Source: an uncultured Lachnospiraceae bacterium
Lineage (GTDB): Bacteria > Bacillota > Clostridia > Lachnospirales > Lachnospiraceae
NCBI GenBank assembly: GCA_910579285.1
Contig: CAJTTT010000002.1
Span: 62,001 to 126,000, forward strand
Length of the DNA stretch: 64,000 nt
Reading direction: 5' to 3'
Shown here piece by piece: positions 27,752 through 35,305 of this stretch. The position numbers and the translations under genes were made by a program. Position 1 is the first letter of the stretch. Each line of letters opens with the position of its first letter. A model generated the notes under the pieces. That model made no database searches and was not told the origin of the DNA. It worked only from the letters and a program-made list of their open reading frames with translations.

Positions 27752-28610
27752 TTGCAACCTCTACTATATACTGTCCGTAGGCAGTTTTCATAAGCGGCTC
27801 CGCCAGCTTAAGCAGCTGCTCCTTTGTGATAAATCCTCTCCTGTACGCAATCTCCTCGATACAGGAAATATAAAGTCCCTGCCTCTTCTGGAAAGCCGCC
27901 ACAAAATCCGCAGCGTCAAGCAGCATATCGTGGCTTCCCGTATCCAGCCACGCAAAACCGCGCCCCAGCGTTTCCACGCGCAGCGTTCCTCTGCGCAGAT
28001 ATTCATTGTTTACGCTCGTAATCTCTATCTCGCCTCTGGCGGAAGGCTGCACATTCCTTGCAATCTCCACCACGTCATTGTCGTAAAAATACAGCCCCGG
28101 CACCGCGTAGTTGCTCTTCGGATGCTCCGGCTTCTCCTCGATGGACAGCGCCATGCCGTTCTCGTCAAACTCCACCACGCCGTACTCCCTCGGATCTCTC
28201 ACATAATAGCCGAAAATAGTCGCGCCGCTCTCCCTCGCCGCCACTTCCTTAAGCACCTTGGAAAAGCTCTGCCCGTAGAAAATATTGTCGCCAAGGATCA
28301 GCGCCACACTGTCCGTCCCGATAAAATCCGCGCCGATGATAAAGGCATCCGCAAGTCCTCTCGGGTACTCCTGCACCGCGTACTCCATGCGCAGGCCAAG
28401 CTGCTCTCCCGTGCCGAACAGCTCCTGAAAAACAGGAAGGTCCCTGGGTGTGGAAATGATCAGGATCTCCCTGATGCCCGCCAGCATAAGAATGGATAGT
28501 GGATAATAGATCATCGGTTTATCGTATATCGGCATGATCTGTTTGGAAACCGCCTTGGTCAGCGGATAGAGCCTGGTGCCCGAACCGCCCGCTAAAATAA
28601 TTCCTTTCAT
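27741..28610 (-). CDS. rfbA: Glucose-1-phosphate thymidylyltransferase
   Basis: 289 residues, normal for RfbA/RmlA. Starts [16 protein letters not shown], the nucleotide-binding signature, and has [25 protein letters not shown] and the [10 protein letters not shown] motif near residue 225. It joins dTTP and glucose-1-phosphate to dTDP-glucose, the first step to dTDP-rhamnose. Stop overlaps the GH25 start. The other rhamnose genes (rfbB at 34 kb, rfbC at 26 kb) are separated from it by unrelated genes, so the pathway is scattered over 9 kb of one strand. Confidence 0.97.
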   Translation of the reverse strand: MKGIILAGGSGTRLYPLTKAVSKQIMPIYDKPMIYYPLSILMLAGIREILIISTPRDLPVFQELFGTGEQLGLRMEYAVQEYPRGLADAFIIGADFIGTDSVALILGDNIFYGQSFSKVLKEVAARESGATIFGYYVRDPREYGVVEFDENGMALSIEEKPEHPKSNYAVPGLYFYDNDVVEIARNVQPSARGEIEITSVNNEYLRRGTLRVETLGRGFAWLDTGSHDMLLDAADFVAAFQKRQGLYISCIEEIAYRRGFITKEQLLKLAEPLMKTAYGQYIVEVANGL

Positions 28611-28645
28611 CGCTCTCTCTCCTGTTCCTTCAAAAAACTTTGCTG

Positions 28646-29320
28646 TCAGAACGTTACTTCCCCGTCGTGATCTACCAGCGACGCCGAGGTAACGCTCTCC
28701 AGATCCATCAGTTCCTCCACAAGCCTGCCGCCCTCGGCAGTCCTGACTTCCACTGCCATGTTCAGCTTATCTTTCGTCAGATTGCGCGCTTTCACCTGAG
28801 ACATGCCGCAGTGTTTTCCGACAATCTCCATGATCCGCCCTTCCGTCCTGTAATCGGAGGCGTTCACCAGCAGGATCACCGCCGGCACGCCAGCAGGCAC
28901 CCTGTCAAATAATAATATTATCACAGTTATGACGATTGATGCAACTACCGCCACCACAGCGAAGCCCGCGCCGCATATGATGCCGGCGCTGATGGACCAG
29001 AACAGAAACACCAGATCCATCGGATCCTTGACGGCGGTGCGGAACCGCACAATGGACAGCGCGCCCACCATACCGAGAGAAATCACGATATTGGACTGTA
29101 TCGTCAGAATAACCGCCGCCGTAATCACGGCAAGCGCAATCAGCGAAAGATTGAAATTGCGGTTATAAAAGGCATTTTTGTTGACCGTTCGGTAAATCAG
29201 AAAAATATAGGCCGCTACCAGCACCGTAATCAGCATGCATACGACAATCTGCGCCACGTCAATCCGAACCGACGCGTAGCCCTCCAAAAACGATTTTTTA
29301 AAAATATCCAGAAAACTCAT
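28646..29320 (-). CDS. DUF4956 membrane protein
   Basis: 224 residues from the ATG at 29320, which overlaps the VTC gene stop (ATGA) and has GGAG upstream. Four membrane helices (two near 20-70 and two near 80-150) flank the conserved [23 protein letters not shown] signature region of DUF4956, and a cytoplasmic alpha/beta tail of about 70 residues follows. The biochemical role of this family is not established; it is repeatedly encoded with VTC-domain proteins and CotH kinases, as here. It is likely to work with the VTC protein at the membrane. Confidence 0.88.
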   Translation of the reverse strand: MSFLDIFKKSFLEGYASVRIDVAQIVVCMLITVLVAAYIFLIYRTVNKNAFYNRNFNLSLIALAVITAAVILTIQSNIVISLGMVGALSIVRFRTAVKDPMDLVFLFWSISAGIICGAGFAVVAVVASIVITVIILLFDRVPAGVPAVILLVNASDYRTEGRIMEIVGKHCGMSQVKARNLTKDKLNMAVEVRTAEGGRLVEELMDLESVTSASLVDHDGEVTF

Positions 29321-30018
29321 ACCCTCACTCCCCCGCAGCAATTATATTTTCGGCATAAATAATATTTGGAAAAGCTCGTCCACTGTAGGGAATCGAGCGA
29401 CAACTGATTTCTGATGTAAGCAGGCAGAAGCTCATCCCACTTTACTTCCAGAATGCTCTCCCCCGTACCAAGCACGCTTCGAAGCGGAATCTCGGTCTGC
29501 AAAAAACCTGCGATGTCGTTGGAGGACGCAATGCTGTCATCAAAGGTCACTCTCACGTTTCCCGCATCGCACACAAAAGGTACGCGGGTGTACTGCACAA
29601 TCACCACCGGGCGCAGGTTTTTCATCCGCATCTGGTGAAACATGGCTTCCTGTCTGGGTGAAACCGCCCCGTCCGGCCCCGGTATGCCGCCCGCCATAAA
29701 CTGTTCACACTGGGAGCGGGTGATGGGGCAGGCGGTCTTTCGTGTCATACCCCGCCGCTTCGCCTTACATTCCAGACTGATCCGGGACGCATCGCAGTTG
29801 TAAAACCGTATGCGGTATTTTTCCCGCGGATCGTCCCCGTTTTCGTTTTCATAAAAGCAGTCGTCATCCGGGCTGTCAAAGTAGAGACTGCGGATCAGAT
29901 ACGCCCCGTCAGCGCCCGCATGGGCATCCCTCTCCAGAACACCCTGCGCCCGGAGCTGCAGCACCGCCTGCTGCCTGGCGTCTATCCTGTATTTATACTC
30001 GTGCCTGTACTCTGTCAC
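29317..30018 (-). CDS. VTC-domain (polyphosphate polymerase-like) protein
   Basis: 233 residues starting with GTG at 30018, overlapping the previous gene's stop by four bases (GTGA). Motifs are those of the triphosphate-tunnel VTC fold: YRHEYKYRI, SLYFDSPDDD, EKYRIRFYN, LECKAKR and a late LEVKWDELLP. In eukaryotes the VTC4 domain makes polyphosphate from ATP; bacterial homologues are thought to use nucleotides similarly but their product is unproven. No membrane helix is seen, so it is cytoplasmic and probably docks on the DUF4956 protein encoded next. Its operon mates are a DUF4353 lipoprotein and a CotH protein. Confidence 0.87.
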   Translation of the reverse strand: MTEYRHEYKYRIDARQQAVLQLRAQGVLERDAHAGADGAYLIRSLYFDSPDDDCFYENENGDDPREKYRIRFYNCDASRISLECKAKRRGMTRKTACPITRSQCEQFMAGGIPGPDGAVSPRQEAMFHQMRMKNLRPVVIVQYTRVPFVCDAGNVRVTFDDSIASSNDIAGFLQTEIPLRSVLGTGESILEVKWDELLPAYIRNQLSLDSLQWTSFSKYYLCRKYNCCGGVRV

Positions 30019-30998
30019 AGCCCTTGTTCTCCCTGCGAAATATAGACCTTCCCCTCCGTCCGCGCCTTTTCCTCCACGGCGCTGACACGGCAGCTTCCCC
30101 GGTATACATACAGGTCGGAAGCCCCGCGGAAACCGTTTCGCCCAGCGATCACCGAAAGCGTGCCGCCGTTAACCTCTATAACGCCCCTGTCCTCCGCGCC
30201 CTGATTGGCCGTGCGAAGCCCGTTCTGCTCGCTCTCGATGTCCACGGAAGCATGGTACATATAAATGCCGTCGTTGCCACGGATCCCGTCGCCTTTGGCC
30301 TGCACCGAAAGGGTTCCATCCAGAACCTTGATTCTGTCTTTGCTGCGGACGCCGTCCTCATAATACCCGGACACCCGCAGCGCACCGTCCCCGTTTATCG
30401 TCAGGTCACAGACGCTGTAAAGGCAGGCCGGAGCTTCTTCGCAGTCCTCATAAGCAGGCGAGTCCGTCAGCACGCTCTCCGTATCTGACACAAGTGTCAC
30501 AATAACTTTGGCCGCCTCCCTCACCCACAGCGCGGGGCCCTTTGCGGAAGTGATCTTAACCCCGTCCAGGTACAGGTGCACCAGCTCATCCTCCTGCGCA
30601 TCGACAATGACCTGTCCCTCCAGACTGCCGGAAAGCCAGATATCGCCTCCCCCGGAAAGAATGATCTTCCCGCCTTCACAGGCATCCAGATCCATCCGCT
30701 CCGTCTTCTCCACGTCCTCCGGCTCCGTTCTCAGGTCATGCTTTGTTCTGCGGTCCTGTTTCAGCCGCTCTTCCAGCCATTCCTCGTCCTGCCTGGCCTG
30801 CACCGCTTCACCGTTACTCCCGGTCTGCGCTGCTGCCGCTTCGCCATTCTGCCCGGCCTGCACTGCCGCCTCCTCACCGTTTTGCCCGGCCCGCGCTGCA
30901 TCGCTCTCCCCGGCACAGGCCGTAAGAGACAGCGCCGCACACAATGCCAGCACAGTACAGGCTGCCCTGCCAGTTTCTGTCTTGCTCTTTTTTCTCAT
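30015..30998 (-). CDS. DUF4353 (carbohydrate-binding) lipoprotein
   Basis: 327 residues from the ATG at 30998; longer frames begin inside the upstream gene. A lipoprotein signal peptide ends LSLTAC (Cys28). A linker with imperfect repeats of AGQNGEAA follows (about 35-75), then right-handed beta-helix-like repeats typical of DUF4353, including VIVDAQEDELVHLYLDGV, DGVRSKDRI, KGDGIRGND and GRNGFRGASD. It is anchored to the outer membrane face and may bind or present glycan. Such proteins occur with CotH and VTC genes in Firmicutes. The function is unproven. Confidence 0.85.
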   Translation of the reverse strand: MRKKSKTETGRAACTVLALCAALSLTACAGESDAARAGQNGEEAAVQAGQNGEAAAAQTGSNGEAVQARQDEEWLEERLKQDRRTKHDLRTEPEDVEKTERMDLDACEGGKIILSGGGDIWLSGSLEGQVIVDAQEDELVHLYLDGVKITSAKGPALWVREAAKVIVTLVSDTESVLTDSPAYEDCEEAPACLYSVCDLTINGDGALRVSGYYEDGVRSKDRIKVLDGTLSVQAKGDGIRGNDGIYMYHASVDIESEQNGLRTANQGAEDRGVIEVNGGTLSVIAGRNGFRGASDLYVYRGSCRVSAVEEKARTEGKVYISQGEQGL

Positions 30999-31002
30999 AC
31001 AC

Positions 31003-31344
31003 TTACTTTCCCGCCAAACGAAAAACTTTCCCCGCAAGGCGTTCCGCCACGCCAAGTCCCGCTGCCGCCAGAAGCGCCAGCACAGAATAGCGGAACACAA
31101 AGCTGCTGTCATAGATGGAATAATAGACCTCTTCTCCAAGGAACTCCGTGGAAAAGCTGACGGTAACCGCTCCCTTCATCACATAGAGCGCCGCATACAC
31201 CAGACAGGCGATGACAAGATCATGCACCAGCCAGTTCACAACCGCCCTGCCCGTTTCCTTCCATCCCGCAAGTTCCTTCTCCCCTGCTATTTTCCAGGTA
31301 ATCATTCCCGGCACAAGCAGCAGTAAAATTATCATACAAACCAT
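31003..31344 (-). CDS. Small membrane protein of unknown function
   Basis: 113 residues with helices near 1-17, 38-57 and 84-103. It lies between the CotH and DUF4353 genes with short gaps on both sides, so it is part of the same operon. I recognise no family. The sequence between helices 2 and 3 (VSFSTEFLGEEVYYS) is soluble and may face outside. Confidence 0.6.
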   Translation of the reverse strand: MVCMIILLLLVPGMITWKIAGEKELAGWKETGRAVVNWLVHDLVIACLVYAALYVMKGAVTVSFSTEFLGEEVYYSIYDSSFVFRYSVLALLAAAGLGVAERLAGKVFRLAGK

Positions 31345-31368
31345 TGTTACCTCCCAGCCGGAACAGTT

Positions 31369-34191
31369 TTACCGCGATGACACACCCGGTTCCTCCCGCG
31401 CAAAAACTGCTCTCAGACAGATTCCTTCCTTCGTCACGGCCGCCTCGACCGTTTCCCTGTCAGACTCACAAGTCCCCTGCCAGCCCACAAACCGATATCC
31501 TTCGGCCGGTATCGCCGTGGCCGTCACAGGATAGTCCGTGAAATAGATGCCCCGCCACTCCCCGCTCTCCAGATCGGGGGTGATGGTGTTTAATCGGATC
31601 GTGCCTCCCTGCGCTCCCACAACCGCTCCAGTCTGGGACAGGTCTTCATTTTCTGACGCCTCCGACATTTTTGTCATTTCCGGCGTGTCTGTCACACACA
31701 CCGTCTGCAGAACCACCTCCCCGGTCTCCCCGGAAAGTTCCAGCGCTTCCGCAAAGTGGGGCACCGCATAGTCCGCCCTCTTTCCATAAAACTCGTCTAT
31801 CACCCCGATATTCTCCCAGAACGTGTCCGCCGTATATGCCCCTGCGTTAAATCGGTGATAGCTTTTCTCCATAGGGGCCGCATAGCGGGCCGCCATCTCA
31901 TATAGTTTACCATGAACATCCTTGTACGCAAAGTTTTTATTTATCATATCCATAAAGGTCAGGCCAAACTGCTGCCGAAACGACTCATTGGCAGTCAGCT
32001 GTGACATAAGAGGGGTGGTCAGAGGACTTCCGAACCAATGCGACTCCTCCAAAAAAGCGTTGGACGCATAAGTGCTCATGCCATCCTCATAAATACCTGT
32101 GGACTCGTCAGTATCGTACACACCCCAGCGCCATCTCCCATCCCCGTATTCGGACGTCCCGTCCTCATTCCGGCTGCGCCAGCAGCACAGATTATTAAGC
32201 GGCCAGTCCGTATTACCGATGTAGATTTCAAAACAGTAGTGGTCGATAAAACTCTGTATATCCATCATCCGGCCGATCTCTCTGTATGCCTCCGGCTCAG
32301 ACAGATCCGTCTCATAGGCGTAAGACACCAGCTCCTGATACAGCGCAAGATCCTCCTCCTCACCGACAGACACCCGCTTATCCTGTTTCACCACGATAAT
32401 CTCGTCCTCCGAAAGCCCGTACTTCTCCTCGAAATACGCTGCGCTGAAGCGGGACTGCAAATTATATAATCCCCAGTATTCCCCGTTTAAGAACACGGCG
32501 CACGGCTCTCCCGGCTGCGTCTCTATATCCCGGTCAGCCACAAGGGACTGGTTAAACACATCCCGCAGCATCGTCACGTTGGTGTCGATTGAGCCGGACG
32601 TCCGAAGCATCTTTGATGCCAGCCCAAGCACATCCTCCCCGTACTCCTGTCTGGCATAGAAGTTTAATCCCTTCTGCCGGAGGTTTCTGGAAGACCCGCC
32701 GCGCACCCTGACGCCGATCCTCTCCTCGCCAAGCAGCCGTCCCTGCGCGTCAAACAGGGCTGCCTGAACCGGCCTCTCCTTCGTCTTGTCCGCATGGGTA
32801 TAGTTCGCCGTAAAGGAGCGCCATATCACGCTCCCGTAATCCCAGGAACGCCCCTGTTCGCGGTACTCCTCCTGTTTTCGGTAATTCCTGTAATTTACCA
32901 TCCATGTCTGATAGTCATCACCCAGCATGTAAATGCCCCGGTCCTCGGAAAAGAAATCCGCCGGATCCGCCGTCAAAGACAGCGTCATAATATCCTCATA
33001 TCCCGCCTTTTCCTCAAATCCCACGAAATATACTGCCGATGCAGTTTCGCTGACCTCCCCGGCCCCGTTAACCACAGCCGCCTTCACCACCGTGCCCTTG
33101 TCAATGCGCTCCGCCGGCTGATAATCCCCGTCCCGCGAAATGCCAGTAATATTGGCATAGTAATTTTCCCTGCCGCTGCCGTCCTCTATGAGGAACGGTT
33201 CCGTGTAAAGCGCCGACTCCGCCGTCGGTTCACTGCCGTCTGTTGTATAGTAAATGCGCTGCCCCTGCTCCGCCGTCAATGCCAGCTCGAAAGGCTGCTC
33301 GTAAAAGCCGCTCTCCGCCGAAAAACGGGGCGCCTCCAGCGTCGGGATCACATAGGTTTCCAGATTTTCGTTTCCCGCTCCGGGACTTCCGTTTTCGACA
33401 AGGCTCCACGAATCGCATCCGTCCTTCTGTCTGGCATAGGAAACATCCACTGCAAGGGGCGGCACTTCCACCCTGTCAACCGTATTCCCGCTGCCGTCAG
33501 CAAGAGTCAGGGTTTCCCCTGTCTCCTTCAGCCGGAACCCGAGATAATAACAGATTTCCCCGCTTTCGGCATTCTCACTCTGCCCGCCGGATCCGTCCGC
33601 GAACAGAAGCAGATAGGAGCGCGGCCCGATCACCATGTCCTCCAGCCGTGTATCCTCCGAAAGTTCCTCCCGGTCCGTCAGATACCAGCCGTCCAGCGAT
33701 ACCGATGTCAGGGACGGATTATACAGTTCAATGTAATCGCTGCTCTTTCCCCTGCCATCCAGCGCCAGACTCAGATTATTGGCGCAGACCTCATTGATCA
33801 CAATATGCCTTCCCGCATAGTCATCATAGGCAATTCCCGCCAGCAGAACCGCCCAGACGGCAGAAAACGCAAGAAGAAAACCGCGCCCGGCTCCCCCTGC
33901 GCCAAACCCTTTCCGCAGCTGAAACAGTCCCAGAACAAACGAGAAGCCGTATGCCCCCGCAAAGCAGAAGGCATACAGCAACAAGTTCACATGATATTTC
34001 GGGTAGAAAACCACTCTGCCAAAAAGCGCGTACAGCATGCCCGAGACAGCGGCAAGAATCACCAGAGCGAAGCACAGTGTATCTACCGCAAGCTGCGCCC
34101 GGTTTTTCTTCTCCCTGTTCCTGTATCGCAGGACGGCCGGTATCAATCCCGGTATGACAAATAAAATAACGCCCGATACGAATCGCCCCAT
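31369..34191 (-). CDS. CotH-type kinase with lamin-tail domain, membrane-anchored
   Basis: 940 residues. Three to four membrane helices lie in the first 125 residues. A lamin-tail domain follows (about 130-235, with VINEVCANN and DYIELYNPS), then a small chitobiase-like beta-domain containing YYTTDGSEPT near 310, and a CotH kinase domain (about 395-800) with VRVRGGSSR, MLRDVFNQ, FLNGEYWGLYNLQS and WRWGVYDTDEST. A beta-grasp repeat ends the protein. CotH kinases phosphorylate spore-coat or surface proteins. The outward-facing kinase, next to VTC, DUF4956 and DUF4353 genes, suggests a surface-modification or scaffold role. AAAGGTG precedes the ATG and the rfbB stop is nine bases upstream. Confidence 0.9.
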   Translation of the reverse strand: MGRFVSGVILFVIPGLIPAVLRYRNREKKNRAQLAVDTLCFALVILAAVSGMLYALFGRVVFYPKYHVNLLLYAFCFAGAYGFSFVLGLFQLRKGFGAGGAGRGFLLAFSAVWAVLLAGIAYDDYAGRHIVINEVCANNLSLALDGRGKSSDYIELYNPSLTSVSLDGWYLTDREELSEDTRLEDMVIGPRSYLLLFADGSGGQSENAESGEICYYLGFRLKETGETLTLADGSGNTVDRVEVPPLAVDVSYARQKDGCDSWSLVENGSPGAGNENLETYVIPTLEAPRFSAESGFYEQPFELALTAEQGQRIYYTTDGSEPTAESALYTEPFLIEDGSGRENYYANITGISRDGDYQPAERIDKGTVVKAAVVNGAGEVSETASAVYFVGFEEKAGYEDIMTLSLTADPADFFSEDRGIYMLGDDYQTWMVNYRNYRKQEEYREQGRSWDYGSVIWRSFTANYTHADKTKERPVQAALFDAQGRLLGEERIGVRVRGGSSRNLRQKGLNFYARQEYGEDVLGLASKMLRTSGSIDTNVTMLRDVFNQSLVADRDIETQPGEPCAVFLNGEYWGLYNLQSRFSAAYFEEKYGLSEDEIIVVKQDKRVSVGEEEDLALYQELVSYAYETDLSEPEAYREIGRMMDIQSFIDHYCFEIYIGNTDWPLNNLCCWRSRNEDGTSEYGDGRWRWGVYDTDESTGIYEDGMSTYASNAFLEESHWFGSPLTTPLMSQLTANESFRQQFGLTFMDMINKNFAYKDVHGKLYEMAARYAAPMEKSYHRFNAGAYTADTFWENIGVIDEFYGKRADYAVPHFAEALELSGETGEVVLQTVCVTDTPEMTKMSEASENEDLSQTGAVVGAQGGTIRLNTITPDLESGEWRGIYFTDYPVTATAIPAEGYRFVGWQGTCESDRETVEAAVTKEGICLRAVFAREEPGVSSR

Positions 34192-34200
34192 ATCACACCT

Positions 34201-35283
34201 TTACTTTGCCTGGTACATCTCCTCATAATACTTCTGGTAATCGCCGCTTGTCACATTCTTCATCCATTCCTCATGGGCGAAATACCATTCGATGGTACGG
34301 CGGATGCCGTCCTGAAACATCGTCTCCGGCTCCCAGCCGATCTCCTCCCGGATTTTGTCCGGCGCGATCGCATAACGTCTGTCATGCCCCTTTCGGTCTT
34401 CCACATAGGTGATCAGATCCTCCGTCAGATGTTCCCTTCTTACGTCCGTCTCCGGGAGCATATCGCGCAGCGTCGCTATAATCGTCTTCACGATCTCAAT
34501 GTTCTGCTTTTCGTTGTGGCCGCCCACATTGTATGTCTCAAACAGCCGTCCCTTCTCCTGTACCATGTCGATGGCCTTGGCGTGATCCTCCACATAGAGC
34601 CAGTCGCGCACGTTTTTCCCATCCCCGTAGACGGGAAGTTTCTTGCCCTGCAGCGCATTGTTGATGATCAGGGGAATCAGCTTCTCCGGGAACTGGTAAG
34701 GCCCGTAATTGTTGGAGCAGTTCGTTATATTGGCCGGGAAATGATAGGTGTCCATATAAGCCTTCACCAGCATATCCGATCCTGCTTTGCTGGCGGAATA
34801 AGGACTGTGCGGCGCATAGGGCGTTGTCTCGTAAAAATACCCGCCGTCATCTTCCAGAGAACCGTACACCTCGTCGGTGGATACATGCAGAAACCGCTTG
34901 TCCTCCCGGAAACCGCCGTCCGGCAGTTCCCATGCCGCCTTCGCGCAGTTTAGCATCACCGCCGTGCCGTACACATTGGTCTGCACGAACACCTCCGGGG
35001 TTTTGATGCTTCTGTCCACATGGCTCTCCGCCGCGAAATGAACCACTCTGTCGATGTCATTTTCGGCAAAGATCTTCTCGATGGCTTCCTTGTCGCAGAT
35101 ATCCGCCTTGATGAACATGTAATTGTCTCTGTTCTCCACTTCCTTCAAATTTTCCGGGTTGCCCGCGTAGGTCAGCGCGTCCACGTTGATGATGCGGATC
35201 TCATCCCCGTACTTTTTGAACATATAGTGAATATAGTTGGAGCCAATAAAACCCGCGCCCCCGGTTACCAGATACGTTTTCAT
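34201..35283 (-). CDS. rfbB: dTDP-glucose 4,6-dehydratase
   Basis: 360 residues, typical of RfbB/RmlB. Extended short-chain dehydrogenase fold with GGAGFIGSNY at the N-terminus, HFAAESHVDRS, STDEVYG and the catalytic YSASKAG, and TNCSNNYGPYQFPEK in the substrate domain. It converts dTDP-glucose to dTDP-4-keto-6-deoxyglucose in the cytoplasm. It lies between the long GH25 gene (22 bp upstream) and the CotH gene (9 bp downstream) in one operon. This is the second step of rhamnose synthesis; the last step enzyme, rfbD, was not found in the window. Confidence 0.97.
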   Translation of the reverse strand: MKTYLVTGGAGFIGSNYIHYMFKKYGDEIRIINVDALTYAGNPENLKEVENRDNYMFIKADICDKEAIEKIFAENDIDRVVHFAAESHVDRSIKTPEVFVQTNVYGTAVMLNCAKAAWELPDGGFREDKRFLHVSTDEVYGSLEDDGGYFYETTPYAPHSPYSASKAGSDMLVKAYMDTYHFPANITNCSNNYGPYQFPEKLIPLIINNALQGKKLPVYGDGKNVRDWLYVEDHAKAIDMVQEKGRLFETYNVGGHNEKQNIEIVKTIIATLRDMLPETDVRREHLTEDLITYVEDRKGHDRRYAIAPDKIREEIGWEPETMFQDGIRRTIEWYFAHEEWMKNVTSGDYQKYYEEMYQAK

Positions 35284-35305
35284 AATTGCATCCCGCCTCC
35301 TTATT

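Noticed and set aside
26465-27793. Long plus-strand frame opposite the GH25 gene
   Set aside because: The opposite strand encodes clear GH25 and Cna-B-like motifs; this frame has no promoter or ribosome site.
32794-34164. Plus-strand frame opposite the CotH gene
   Set aside because: Shadow of the CotH coding sequence; composition is antisense-like.
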